64,000 nt of DNA from Xylanibacillus composti (GCF_018403685.1 NZ_BOVK01000014.1:1-64000); one strand, 5' to 3'; numbered from the stretch's first letter, positions 27,008 to 35,397 are shown. Notes: generated by a model not told the origin, from the letters alone. Program-made: numbers and translations.

Positions 27008-27046
27008 TGTAAACAAATTGTAAACGCAATGTTATCGGAATGTTAA
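27008..27046 (-). promoter_or_regulatory. Four-repeat Pho-box-like array upstream of the subtilase gene
   Basis: Plus-strand TGTAAA, TGTAAA, TGTTAT and TGTTAA are each separated by exactly 5 nt, giving a strict 11-bp period. On the minus strand these read TTAACA, ATAACA, TTTACA and TTTACA, i.e. the TT(A/T/C)ACA repeats bound by two PhoP dimers in Bacillus. One repeat carries one mismatch. Orientation is opposite to the downstream gene. Binding is inferred. Confidence 0.5.
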
Positions 27047-27068
27047 CGTCGACAAGCCGTTGTTGCAT

Positions 27069-27074
27069 ATAATA
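27069..27074 (+). promoter_or_regulatory. Promoter -10 of the subtilase gene
   Basis: A perfect TATAAT with no good -35 at 16-18 nt, as expected for an activator-dependent promoter. The Pho-like array ends 22 nt upstream. The predicted leader is about 65 nt. Confidence 0.5.
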
Positions 27075-27146
27075 AAGGTACAAATGATAGCGCTTACAAG
27101 AAATGCATTGCTCGTTGCGGGTATTTTAGGCAGGAGGTGGTTGCAC

Positions 27147-28067
27147 GTGAAGCATCGACTACAGCGTTTGTTCCTATGCTTCGTCCTGCTCAGCAGTCCG
27201 TTCCTATATGTGTATGGCAAAGCGGATTTTCAAAAGGATGAGGTCATCATAGCCGTGCTGGATACCGGCATCGATGACTCGCATGAGCTGCTTCGGGGGC
27301 GGGTGATTCAGGGGTTTGATTTTATCGATCGCGACTGGATTTCAGAGGATCAAGACGGACACGGCACCCATGTTGCAGGAATTATCGCTCGAGAAGCGCC
27401 GGGAGCGCGCATTCTGTCTGTCCGCATCATCGACAACGACAATGACGTGAAATATTCGCATGCAGCCATTCTTTATGCCATCAGCCAAGGGGCTGATGTA
27501 ATCAATATGAGCTTTGTCGAGCCGTATCAGCCCTTGACGCAGTGGGCCATTCAATATGGACTGTCGAAAGGCGTTACCTTTGTTGCAGCTTCAGGCAATC
27601 AGGGATTGGAGGAAGTAGGGTATCCGGCCAGATACAACGGGGTATACAGCATCTCCGGCTATGAGGAGGATGGTCATCAATTTTTCGGCAACTTCGGCGA
27701 GAATGTGGACTACTTGGCTCCAGGCTGGAAGGTAGAAAGCGCCGCCCCGGATGGCGGATTTGCGACCAAGTCCGGGACCAGCATGTCAGCCGCTTATGTA
27801 TCGGGCGTGTTGGGCTATATGCATACAGCCAAGCCTGATATAAAACGGAAGGAGCTCAGGGAGCTGTTGGATGCCCGATCCTATGAGGTTACGAAAATAT
27901 CGGAGGCGGCGTCAACCGTCCAGGGGAGGAGCGAGCGCCAGCTGGATTCCATCGCGGCAAATGCAGGCGTGGATGCGCAGGTGAGAATTCCTGCCGGTTC
28001 TGGGGAAGCGCGTCCGTACAAGGTCATAGACAAGGCACGGATTGAAGCGGGATTGTTGGCGGATTGA
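27147..28067 (+). CDS. Secreted subtilisin-like serine protease (S8)
   Basis: 306 residues from a GTG 8 nt after AGGAGGT. A signal peptide of about 24 residues (RLFLCFVLLSSPFLYVYG) leads almost directly into the catalytic domain: Asp39 in AVLDTGID, His72 in DGHGTHVAG, oxyanion Asn in AASGNQG, Ser212 in SGTSMSAA. The usual 70-90 residue I9 propeptide is missing. The short C-terminal extension of about 60 residues is unrecognised. Pho-like repeats upstream suggest phosphate control. Confidence 0.9.
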   Translation: MKHRLQRLFLCFVLLSSPFLYVYGKADFQKDEVIIAVLDTGIDDSHELLRGRVIQGFDFIDRDWISEDQDGHGTHVAGIIAREAPGARILSVRIIDNDNDVKYSHAAILYAISQGADVINMSFVEPYQPLTQWAIQYGLSKGVTFVAASGNQGLEEVGYPARYNGVYSISGYEEDGHQFFGNFGENVDYLAPGWKVESAAPDGGFATKSGTSMSAAYVSGVLGYMHTAKPDIKRKELRELLDARSYEVTKISEAASTVQGRSERQLDSIAANAGVDAQVRIPAGSGEARPYKVIDKARIEAGLLAD

Positions 28068-28172
28068 TCGTGGTCTGCCTGATAGGATTTCCCTAAACGG
28101 GCTCCCGAGATTTTGTGTTGCAGTGGAATATTTGCTATGATGCTGAATATCTGAATGCAAGCAAAGGCAGGG

Positions 28173-28808
28173 ATGGCTGTGGTCCAATCCATTACAGACC
28201 CTACGATCTTCGATAATTTGCGCGTCGTCGTGGAAGGCGCATTGTATGAGCGAGATTTGGCCGGTGAGATCCTGGTCGTGGAACGCCGGGATTTGGTCGA
28301 TCTTGCGGCCTTTTCCCGAAGCTTCCGGATGAAGGTTCGGGAGAAGGCCCCGGCCGCATCTTCGCAGGAGGCCGTGCAGCTGGAATTTCGCCTGACCAGC
28401 CAATTCATGGATTTCGCTGCGGAGAAGGCGGCAGCAATATGGGGCGGCTCGCCGCCTTCCACAGCGGGCTGTATGCTGGAAGCGTCGCTGCGGGTTCCGC
28501 TGTCGCCCGCTGAACGGTCGGGCAAGGTGGCCGAATTGCGGCCGGAGCATCTTCCGCTTGGGGCGCTAAGGGAAACGGGACAAGCCGTAGAACACATTGC
28601 TGCGGGCATTTGGAAGGAGGGAAGGGAGAGGCCGGATCTGCAGCTGTATTTTCACGGTACAGTCTCGAGCGTTGCCGCGATAGAACTTGAAGCGAGGTTC
28701 CGTTATGCGAGGCCTCTCGATGAGGACGATGCCGCATGGATTCCGGACATGCTTGAAGATTGTCTGGCAGTGCTGCAGCAATGGAATGCCCGAGGTATGG
28801 ATGCGTGA
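28173..28808 (+). CDS. Conserved hypothetical protein
   Basis: 211 residues, soluble, mixed alpha/beta, starting MAVVQSITDP. An earlier ATG at 28155 lacks a ribosome site, while AAAGGCAGGG precedes 28173 closely. Sequence has no recognised motif; alternating hydrophobic strands such as DLQLYFHGTVSSVAAIELEA suggest a beta-rich fold. Located between the protease and a thioesterase gene, both on the same strand with short gaps. Confidence 0.65.
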   Translation: MAVVQSITDPTIFDNLRVVVEGALYERDLAGEILVVERRDLVDLAAFSRSFRMKVREKAPAASSQEAVQLEFRLTSQFMDFAAEKAAAIWGGSPPSTAGCMLEASLRVPLSPAERSGKVAELRPEHLPLGALRETGQAVEHIAAGIWKEGRERPDLQLYFHGTVSSVAAIELEARFRYARPLDEDDAAWIPDMLEDCLAVLQQWNARGMDA

Positions 28809-28853
28809 GCAATTATGGAATACACATCACAGAATTGGAGGCGCTCTAGCTCT

Positions 28854-29348
28854 ATGGAAGGTAAGCGCACAAGCGAATCCAGAACGGTCATGACGGAAAT
28901 TATCTTGCCGGCGGATACGAACTATCATGGGACGGTATTCGGCGGCTATGTCATGAGCAAGATTGACAAAGTAGCGACAATCGCCAGCATGCGCCATTCG
29001 CGCTCTCCCGTGGTGACCGCTTCTAGCGACAGCCTGGATTTTCTGGCGCCTATTCGGGAAGGCGAGGCGATGATTCTGGAATCGTTCGTCAGCTGGACGC
29101 ATCGCAGTTCAATGGAAGTGTACGTGAAGGTACAATCGGAGAACCTGTACACCGGCGAACGCAAGCTCACGGCCACTTCATATTTGACCTTCGTTGCCTT
29201 GGACGAAGCGAATAACCCGGTTCCCGTTCCCCCGGTAGTGCCGGAAACAGAGGAAGAACGCCGGCATTACCAGACTGCTGCGCAGCGGTATGAGCAGCGC
29301 AAGCGCCGCAAGGAGCAACGAAAGTCCGATGCCGCTACAGACCACTGA
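28854..29348 (+). CDS. Hot-dog acyl-CoA thioesterase (YkhA-like)
   Basis: 164 residues. The hot-dog helix region NYHGTVFGGYVMSKIDKVATIAS near residue 22 and the TASSDSLDFLAPIREGE segment near 55 match the YkhA/YciA acyl-CoA hydrolases. The C-terminus is a basic helix. GGAGG lies 12 nt before the start at 28854; a longer start at 28815 has no site. Predicted to cleave acyl-CoA to free acid and CoA. Confidence 0.85.
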   Translation: MEGKRTSESRTVMTEIILPADTNYHGTVFGGYVMSKIDKVATIASMRHSRSPVVTASSDSLDFLAPIREGEAMILESFVSWTHRSSMEVYVKVQSENLYTGERKLTATSYLTFVALDEANNPVPVPPVVPETEEERRHYQTAAQRYEQRKRRKEQRKSDAATDH

Positions 29349-29367
29349 TCAATCTCTTGCTAATCTG

Positions 29368-29418
29368 CACCGATCTTAGGCAATGCTCCAGGAGACATTG
29401 CAAGACGGTGTTTTTTTT
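29368..29418 (+). terminator. Rho-independent terminator
   Basis: Two-tier hairpin: CACCG-A-TCTT with AAGACGGTG outside, GCAATG with CATTGC inside, followed by T8. Ends the thioesterase transcript. Confidence 0.88.
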
Positions 29419-29483
29419 GTGAATATAATAGGTATAGCATATGGAAAGGAATCCTTTCAGAGGAAATGAGGGAGGGAAACCAA

Positions 29484-29696
29484 ATGGAACTTATCTTAAT
29501 CCCCTTGATCTGTTATATCGCAGGCTACATCCTCTACGCAATCATCAAGACGGCCATCAATCATTCCAAAGCGGTACATCTGCAAAAAGAGAATCAGCAG
29601 CTGCTGAAGGAAATCCGCGACCTTCTCCAAGCGATGCAGCAGGGACAACATCACAGCTCGCCTCAGACCAGCAACCAGATCGACAAGCAAGTGTAA
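29484..29696 (+). CDS. Small membrane protein (70 aa)
   Basis: 70 residues starting MELILIPLIC: one N-terminal transmembrane helix, then a helical segment with heptad character (LQKENQQLLKEIRDLLQAM) and a polar Gln-rich tail. GAGGGAGG lies 8 nt before the ATG. Overlapping frames in this stretch are shadows. Family not recognised. Confidence 0.65.
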   Translation: MELILIPLICYIAGYILYAIIKTAINHSKAVHLQKENQQLLKEIRDLLQAMQQGQHHSSPQTSNQIDKQV

Positions 29697-29772
29697 GAGA
29701 GCAGTTGTAAATCTTCATGCATGGGAGGCCAAGCGAAATCTGAAAATCCAATCATAGCAGGAGGGAAGAAAG

Positions 29773-29931
29773 ATGCAGAGGAAATCCGAATCAACGAGCA
29801 TCCGCGTCATCGGCGCCATCGATGAACAGACCCGCTGCCGTCACTATCACAGCGAGCTGGACCGCATTGCGATTCGGTTTAAGTGCTGCGACCAATTCTA
29901 CGGCTGCTATTACGTCAATTTCCAAATGTAA
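29773..29931 (+). pseudogene. Truncated CHY-type zinc-finger gene
   Basis: 52 codons behind a strong AGGAGGGAAG site. IRVIGAIDEQTRCRHYHSEL followed by DRIAIRFKCCDQFYGCYY is the N-terminal half of the CHY zinc finger (C-x-HYH, then KCC and YxCY). The frame stops right where the family continues with a CH pair and further Cys ligands. The following plus-strand DNA has no continuation of adequate length. Probably a disabled gene; a functional 52-residue peptide cannot be excluded. Confidence 0.55.
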
Positions 29932-30276
29932 CGGGTCAACGAGCACGTCGACAGGGAAAATAAACGTTTGGTAAATGGGTTTGATTAAAGACAAGGGTAG
30001 CGCAAACAGCACACCGTTCAGCATCAAGTGTTTGCCGTGAATGGCGTACATAATGCAATGTCCATCGCATTGAAGCTTCATGTAATCGAAGGGACCGGTA
30101 TAGTTGGCGAGACGGGCATTATAATCATAACGGATCGTCCCGGAGCCAATTATGTCCATTAAGGTGTGCATAGACGAAGAAGGCTGCTGCATTCGTTTTT
30201 CTGCATTAGTTCCGTAGGAATGAAGTAGGTTTCCAAGTGTCTCGAGGATATTGAACGACATGATCATCACTAGCAT
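29791..30276 (-). CDS. Doubtful minus-strand ORF opposite the CHY remnant
   Basis: About 161 residues from an ATG preceded by AGAGAGG. The first 100 residues read like a protein (TIRYDYNARLANYTGPFDYM), while the last 45 are simply antisense to the zinc-finger remnant and hydrophobic. It may be a real gene whose 3' end was joined to foreign DNA, or a chance frame. The rest of the 29932-30485 stretch contains no other gene. Confidence 0.3.
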   Translation of the reverse strand: MLVMIMSFNILETLGNLLHSYGTNAEKRMQQPSSSMHTLMDIIGSGTIRYDYNARLANYTGPFDYMKLQCDGHCIMYAIHGKHLMLNGVLFALPLSLIKPIYQTFIFPVDVLVDPLHLEIDVIAAVELVAALKPNRNAVQLAVIVTAAGLFIDGADDADAR

Positions 30277-30485
30277 TGTCCTCTCTGTCTTCAAGTTAAT
30301 CTCATCTTAATGACTCCACACCTTCAAGGGAATCGCCTAAATAAAACTAAGACTAGATTAGGTATTCCGAGCCCAATTAGCATGTCTGATTTTTGTCTAA
30401 GACGTTGCCCTCTAGGCATTCACCCTTCGCTCCCGGAATGAGTATCTTAAAGGTATGATGGAACCACCAGAATGGAGGAATCGGA

Positions 30486-31268
30486 ATGGGCTATTATATT
30501 TCCGTGGAGTCAGGCGTCAAGCTATATGTGGAGGATTTGAACCCTGGAGGGCAAAAGACAATCGTATTTTTGCACGGGTGGCCGCTGAGTCACAAGCAGT
30601 TTGAATATCAGTTCAATGTTCTTCCGTCTATGGGATATCGATGCATAGGAATTGATTGGCGAGGGTTCGGCCAGTCGGATAAACCTGTCAGCGGCTATAC
30701 GTATGATCGGCTGGCCGATGATATTCGCGTCGTTGTCGATACGCTTCAGCTGCGTGATTTCACGCTTGCGGGCCACTCTACCGGCGGAGCGATTGCCATT
30801 CGGTATATGGCGCGGCATCACGGGCATGGCGTATCCCGGCTCGTCTTGATAGATGCTGCCGCTCCAAGAGGCTTTACTGAAGAAACGGCCAATCATCTGC
30901 TTGCTGAAGCGCTGCAGGATCGGCCGAAGATGATGCGGGAGGTTACGGAGACTTTCTTCTTCCAATATATCTCCGAGCCATTCTCGGACTGGTTTATGCA
31001 AATGGGGATGCAGGCGGCCAGCTGGTCAACGGCGGCCATTATCATGACATTGAGAGATGAGAATGTTGCCGCGGATTTACCCCAAATCGCAGTTCCCACC
31101 TTAATCGTTCACGGCATTCACGACAAGGTGATTCCCTTTGCGCAGGCGCATGAGCTTCACCAAGCGATCAGACATTCGCAGCTCGTACCGTTCTCTTACA
31201 GCGGACACGGTCCTTTCTGGGAAGAACGAGACCGGTTCAACCAGCTGATGGCGCAATTTGCCGGATGA
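30486..31268 (+). CDS. Alpha/beta hydrolase, haloperoxidase-like
   Basis: 260 residues. Oxyanion loop LHGWPLS near 29, nucleophile elbow GHSTGG near 95 (Ser), acid near Asp218 (HGIHDKVIP) and His in SGHGPFWEE near 240. The order and length fit the non-haem chloroperoxidase/esterase group. AATGGAGGAA lies just before the ATG. Monocistronic. Physiological substrate unknown. Confidence 0.87.
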   Translation: MGYYISVESGVKLYVEDLNPGGQKTIVFLHGWPLSHKQFEYQFNVLPSMGYRCIGIDWRGFGQSDKPVSGYTYDRLADDIRVVVDTLQLRDFTLAGHSTGGAIAIRYMARHHGHGVSRLVLIDAAAPRGFTEETANHLLAEALQDRPKMMREVTETFFFQYISEPFSDWFMQMGMQAASWSTAAIIMTLRDENVAADLPQIAVPTLIVHGIHDKVIPFAQAHELHQAIRHSQLVPFSYSGHGPFWEERDRFNQLMAQFAG

Positions 31269-31475
31269 TAGTAATGCAGGAATTGGAATATTACGAATAT
31301 TGTTAAATATTGCGTGCGCGCAGTCTATTTCTGTCGACATTTGTGTGCTAGAATAAAGTAGAGCTGGATTTCATGGTAGGAGCATACGATAATCACAGAA
31401 GCAGCAATGCTTCACTTTTACGACCTGTTTCCTGTCGTGGAGCACTTCGAACAGGTCGAGTAAGGAGGCGATTGT

Positions 31476-31628
31476 GTGCTGGGCTGGCTGTTTCGTTCTG
31501 CCAAGTGCCATATTTGCGGTCAAAAGGCAGTAGAACCACGGAACTATTTCAGCAACGACGGCAAGCCCGTTAAAGTATGCTTTAAGTGTGTCGACTACGC
31601 TGAGCGGAGGGCGCTGCGCAAGAGGTGA
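31476..31628 (+). CDS. Small zinc-ribbon protein (50 aa)
   Basis: A GTG start 7 nt after AAGGAGG opens a 50-residue frame, MLGWLFRSAKCHICGQKAVE to RRALRKR. Two CxxC pairs (CHIC, CFKC) separated by 24 residues form a probable zinc ribbon with a basic tail. An extended -10 (TGCTAGAAT, 31346-31354) lies about 120 nt upstream. A terminator follows. I do not know this family; binding of RNA or DNA is only suggested by charge. Confidence 0.6.
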   Translation: MLGWLFRSAKCHICGQKAVEPRNYFSNDGKPVKVCFKCVDYAERRALRKR

Positions 31629-31660
31629 GCATAATCTCAACTTCGAAACGTGCCCTTACA

Positions 31661-31699
31661 GAGGCCTTTAGACTATTGCGATAGCTATGGGGCCTTTGT
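31661..31699 (+). terminator. Rho-independent terminator
   Basis: AGGCC pairs with GGGCCT and an inner CTAT-TGCG-ATAG stem sits inside, followed by a short T run. It overlaps the -35 region of the downstream phosphorylase promoter. Confidence 0.55.
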
Positions 31700-31705
31700 T
31701 ATGCT
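31676..31705 (+). promoter_or_regulatory. Candidate sigma-A promoter of the GH94 gene
   Basis: TTGCGA (31676-31681), 18 nt, TATGCT (31700-31705). The start would be near 31712, directly before the cre-like site. Confidence 0.45.
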
Positions 31706-31716
31706 AGTCATAGAAT

Positions 31717-31730
31717 AGAAAACGTTTTCC
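31717..31730 (+). promoter_or_regulatory. cre-like/LacI-family operator
   Basis: AGAAAACGTTTTCC matches 12 of 14 positions of the catabolite-response element TGWAANCGNTNWCA and contains a perfect GAAAACGTTTTC palindrome. Positioned around +5 to +20 of the predicted transcript, where CcpA or a local LacI-type repressor would block transcription of the sugar phosphorylase. Confidence 0.55.
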
Positions 31731-31746
31731 GAAACAGGAGGGATTT

Positions 31747-34176
31747 ATGATGAAATATGGATATTTTGACGGAGATAACAAGGAATACGTGATCACGAAG
31801 CCGAATACGCCTGCGCCTTGGGCCAATTATCTCGGCTCGCCGGAATACGGCGCTATCATATCGAACAATGCAGGAGGGTACAGCTTTGTCAAATCGGGGG
31901 CGAACGGACGTATTATCCGTTACCGCTTCAACAGCACGCCGGCCGATCAGCCGGGACGTTATATTTACATACGGGACAGGGAGATGGCGGACTACTGGTC
32001 GGCCTCCTGGCAGCCAGTCGGCAAGGATCTGAGCGAGTATGAGTCGGAATGCCGTCACGGCACGGCCTATACCGCGATGAAATCGAAGTACAAGGGGATT
32101 GAGACCGACACGCTGTACTATGTGCCTCTAGACAAGACCTACGAAGTGTGGCGCTTGAAGGTGACGAATCAGGATGAGCGCCCGCGCAAGCTTTCGTTGT
32201 TCGGCTATGTGGAATTCACGAATGATGCCAACTACGAGCAGGATACGGTCAATCTGCAGTATACGCAGTTTATCAGCAAGACTTATTTCCGCGAGAACAT
32301 GATCCTCCAGGCGATCAACGAGCATGTGTCGGAAGTAGGCGGCGGCGCAAGCGGGCTGAGCGATGAAGCCGGCGAGGGCATCTGGCGCTTCTTCGGCGTA
32401 CAGGGGGCCGAGGTTAACCGCTATGATGGGGATCGGGATATCTTCGTCGGCGATTACCGGGGCTACCAGAATCCGGCTTCGGTCGAGCAAGGCGCTTGTA
32501 CGAATACGTTGAATTACAACGGCAATTCCTGCGGGGCTTTGCAGATCGACGTGGAGCTGGCGCCGGGTGAGACGAAGGAGATCGTGTTTCTGCTGGGCGC
32601 ATACGGGGAAGCGGATGCCAGACAAATCCTTGGCCGCTACGAGACATTGACGGTAGTCGAGGAGGAACTGCAGGAGCTGAAAAGTTACTGGCACAGCAAG
32701 CTGGACCGCTTCCAGGTCCAAACCCCGGACGACAACTTTAACCAGATGGTAAATGTCTGGAATGCGTACCAATGCTTCATTACCTTCATTTGGTCGCGAG
32801 CGGCTTCCTTCCAATACTGCGGCTTGCGGAATGGACTGGGCTATCGGGATACGGTGCAGGACATCCAAGGCATTATGCACCTGGAGCCGGAGCTTGCCCG
32901 GGAACGGCTGACGCTCATGCTGTCCGCCCAGGTGTCCAATGGCGGGGGGTTGCCGTTGGTGAAGTTCGATCACCGGCCAGGCCATGAGGGGACGCCGGAT
33001 GATCCGGATTATGCGCGGGAAACCGGGCATCCGTTCTATCGGGCGGATGATGCGCTCTGGCTGTTCCCGACGACGATTCGCTATTTGAAGGAAAGCGGCA
33101 ATTGGGCGTACGTGGACGAAGTGATTCCGTTCTCGGACCAAGGCGAGGGTACGGTGTATGAGCACTTGCGAAGAGCGATCCAGTTCAGCATCGACCGCTT
33201 GGGCGAGCACGGCATGCCCGTCGGCCTGCATGCGGACTGGAACGACGCGCTCCGGCTCGGCGCACATGGCGAATCGCTGTTCGTCGCGTTCCAGCTGTAT
33301 CTCGCGCTCGGCGTGTACAAGGAAATTGCCGCACACAAGCAGGATGACGCGCAGGTCCACTGGGCGGAACAGCTGCGAGCTGCACTGGGGGACAATATTC
33401 AGAAGCACGCATGGGAAGGAGACCGGTTCGTACGCGGTTTTACAGAGGACGGCTACGTCGTCGGCTCCCGCGAGAATGAGGAAGCGAGCCTGTGGCTGAA
33501 TCCGCAAACATGGTCGATCTTGAGCGGCTTTGCTGAACCGGAGCAGGCTAGAACGGCAATGGATCTCGTCTATGAACAGTTGAATACCGAATATGGAGCG
33601 ATGCTGTTCTATCCGCCGTTCAAGAAATTCGGGCTTCCTGTTGCGCGCATGGCCCTGTTCAACGGAACGACGAAGGAGAATGCCGGCATTTTCTCACAGC
33701 CGCAGGGCTGGCTGATCCAGGCTGAGACGATGCTTGGACGCGGCAACCGGGCGTATCAATATTTCACGGAAATCAACCCGGCTGCTATGAATGACAAAGC
33801 GGAAATCCGCAAGATCGAGCCTTATGTGCACGGGCAGTCGATTGAGGGCATTGACAGTCCATTCTTCGGGCGCGGTCATGTGCATTGGCTGACCGGAACA
33901 GCATCGACCGTCATGGTATCGTTGGCAGAGGGCATTATGGGCGTGCAGCCGACTTTCGACGGCTTGCGTCTTGACCCATGCATCCCTTCAACGTGGAGCG
34001 AATTCTCGATGTATCGGGAATTCAGAAGCAAGCGGCTGCGCATCAAGGTCGAGAACCCGAATCATGTAGAGAAGGGTGTAGCCAAGGTGATGCTTAACGG
34101 TGAGGAGCTTGAAGGGAACTTGCTGCCGGACGATCGGCTGCGGGAGAACAATGACGTTCTCGTTTTGATGGGTTAA
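31747..34176 (+). CDS. GH94 disaccharide phosphorylase (cellobiose/chitobiose/laminaribiose type)
   Basis: 809 residues; the second Met (31750, MKYGYFD) is an equally good start. Whole-length similarity to GH94: N-terminal beta-sandwich (WANYLGSPEYGAIISNNAGG), (alpha/alpha)6 barrel with the catalytic acid in HADWNDALRLG, phosphate-site regions (LTGTAS) and the C-terminal NPNHVEKGVAKVMLNG. These enzymes phosphorolyse beta-linked disaccharides to sugar-1-phosphate plus sugar. Specificity cannot be assigned from sequence alone. No sugar transporter is adjacent. Cytosolic (no signal peptide). Confidence 0.9.
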   Translation: MMKYGYFDGDNKEYVITKPNTPAPWANYLGSPEYGAIISNNAGGYSFVKSGANGRIIRYRFNSTPADQPGRYIYIRDREMADYWSASWQPVGKDLSEYESECRHGTAYTAMKSKYKGIETDTLYYVPLDKTYEVWRLKVTNQDERPRKLSLFGYVEFTNDANYEQDTVNLQYTQFISKTYFRENMILQAINEHVSEVGGGASGLSDEAGEGIWRFFGVQGAEVNRYDGDRDIFVGDYRGYQNPASVEQGACTNTLNYNGNSCGALQIDVELAPGETKEIVFLLGAYGEADARQILGRYETLTVVEEELQELKSYWHSKLDRFQVQTPDDNFNQMVNVWNAYQCFITFIWSRAASFQYCGLRNGLGYRDTVQDIQGIMHLEPELARERLTLMLSAQVSNGGGLPLVKFDHRPGHEGTPDDPDYARETGHPFYRADDALWLFPTTIRYLKESGNWAYVDEVIPFSDQGEGTVYEHLRRAIQFSIDRLGEHGMPVGLHADWNDALRLGAHGESLFVAFQLYLALGVYKEIAAHKQDDAQVHWAEQLRAALGDNIQKHAWEGDRFVRGFTEDGYVVGSRENEEASLWLNPQTWSILSGFAEPEQARTAMDLVYEQLNTEYGAMLFYPPFKKFGLPVARMALFNGTTKENAGIFSQPQGWLIQAETMLGRGNRAYQYFTEINPAAMNDKAEIRKIEPYVHGQSIEGIDSPFFGRGHVHWLTGTASTVMVSLAEGIMGVQPTFDGLRLDPCIPSTWSEFSMYREFRSKRLRIKVENPNHVEKGVAKVMLNGEELEGNLLPDDRLRENNDVLVLMG

Positions 34177-34272
34177 AGCAGTAGCAGCTTGCGCACAAAT
34201 TGTATATAGTGGACGGTTATGGACGGTCAGCATTTCTATTGACTCCATCCGCCATCGTACCCGGATGATTTG

Positions 34273-34313
34273 AAATCGCTTTGAGGCCTGCTGGCTTTCA
34301 GGCGATTTTTTTT
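34273..34313 (+). terminator. Rho-independent terminator
   Basis: AAATCGC pairs with GCGATTT, with an inner GCC-TGCT-GGC, followed by T8. Ends the GH94 transcript. The remaining 34177-34470 gap has only this and the promoter below. Confidence 0.8.
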
Positions 34314-34429
34314 CAGGCAACAGGCAGATGCTTTTGGCAAGAGCAGTACGGCGAATAGGAGAATGGGAAAGTCGGTGTTCCTCTTGCTGCGGAACGTCTT
34401 GCGGTCTGTAACCGAATCCGTATCATTTG

Positions 34430-34438
34430 TGGTATACT
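34430..34438 (+). promoter_or_regulatory. Extended -10 promoter of the GNAT gene
   Basis: TGG-TATACT, an extended -10 with near-consensus hexamer, lies about 30 nt before the likely GTG start. No clear -35. Confidence 0.5.
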
Positions 34439-34470
34439 GAATGCAAACAGGATGGACGGGTGGATGCGTC

Positions 34471-35397
34471 GTGAGATTAATGGAGGATTACAAGCATACA
34501 GATAGGTATAGGGACAGCTTCAATCGGCTGGCGCACCAAACCTTCGGTATTTCTTTCGAGGAGTGGTACCAGCGCGGCTACTGGGATGAGCGGTACATCT
34601 GCTATTCTTACGTGGACCGCGATGAAGTGGTCGCCAACGTGTCTGTCAGCCGATTGCAGCTGCGGTCCGAGTCCGCTTGTCTGAAAGCCTGTCAGATCGG
34701 CACCGTCATGACGCATCCGGAGTACCGGGGGCGCGGTTTGTCCGCGAAACTGATGGATCACGTAATTCAGAAGCATGAGCCGGAGGCGGATGTGTTCTTT
34801 CTGTTCGCCAACCGTCAGGTGTTGGACTACTATCCCCGGTTCGGTTTCAGTCCTGTGCAGGAGAGCCGATTCGTCTGGAATCGCGACGGGGAATGCTCTG
34901 GCCTGCGAGGCGCTGCACCGCCAACATGGCGCCAACTGGACTTGCAGCATCCGCAGGACGAACGTCGGCTGCTGCATGCACTGAAATCGCGCCAGCCGAT
35001 TTCCGACCGGTTGAGCGTGCTGGAGCACGAGGGCATCTTTATGTGGCACGCCCTTGAAGTATTTCCAACCGGGCTTTATTACCATGAACAGACTGGCCAA
35101 ATCTGGGCCTGCAGCCATCATGAAGGCACCTTGCATCTTTATGACTGTATCTCGCCTTCATCCGGGCACGGTAGAAGCGATCACGGCAGCTTTCCCGAAT
35201 TATTCGATGAGCTCTGCGTGCTGTTGCCGGGCACAAGGCGAGTGGAATTCGCCTTTACGCCGGATAAGCTGGGGCTTCCCGTGTACAATGAACCGCTCCG
35301 GGGCAACGACGTGTTGTACGCGAAGCAATCTCGTACAAGCGGCCCTGCTTTTCCGGAGGACGGCCCGTTCAAATATCCGATTACCGCTCAAGCATAA
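34471..35397 (+). CDS. GNAT-family N-acetyltransferase
   Basis: 308 residues from a GTG 7 nt after GGGTGG. The acetyl-CoA motif QIGTVMTHPEYRGRGLSAKL lies near residue 75. The second half (from about 150) is unrelated to a simple GNAT and may be an SCP2/Eis-like or second GNAT lobe. Substrate unknown. First gene of a + strand run leading to DUF3052 and glutamate racemase. Confidence 0.8.
   Translation: MRLMEDYKHTDRYRDSFNRLAHQTFGISFEEWYQRGYWDERYICYSYVDRDEVVANVSVSRLQLRSESACLKACQIGTVMTHPEYRGRGLSAKLMDHVIQKHEPEADVFFLFANRQVLDYYPRFGFSPVQESRFVWNRDGECSGLRGAAPPTWRQLDLQHPQDERRLLHALKSRQPISDRLSVLEHEGIFMWHALEVFPTGLYYHEQTGQIWACSHHEGTLHLYDCISPSSGHGRSDHGSFPELFDELCVLLPGTRRVEFAFTPDKLGLPVYNEPLRGNDVLYAKQSRTSGPAFPEDGPFKYPITAQA

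Noticed and set aside
26766-27023. 85-codon plus-strand frame before the subtilase
   Set aside because: No ribosome site; it spans a terminator hairpin and the Pho-like repeats.
29441-29710. 89-codon frame overlapping the small membrane protein
   Set aside because: Different frame of the same DNA without a ribosome site; the 29484 frame has a proper site and a membrane helix.
32128-33507. 459-codon minus-strand frame inside the GH94 gene
   Set aside because: Antisense shadow in GC-rich coding DNA; the GH94 frame is full-length and conserved.
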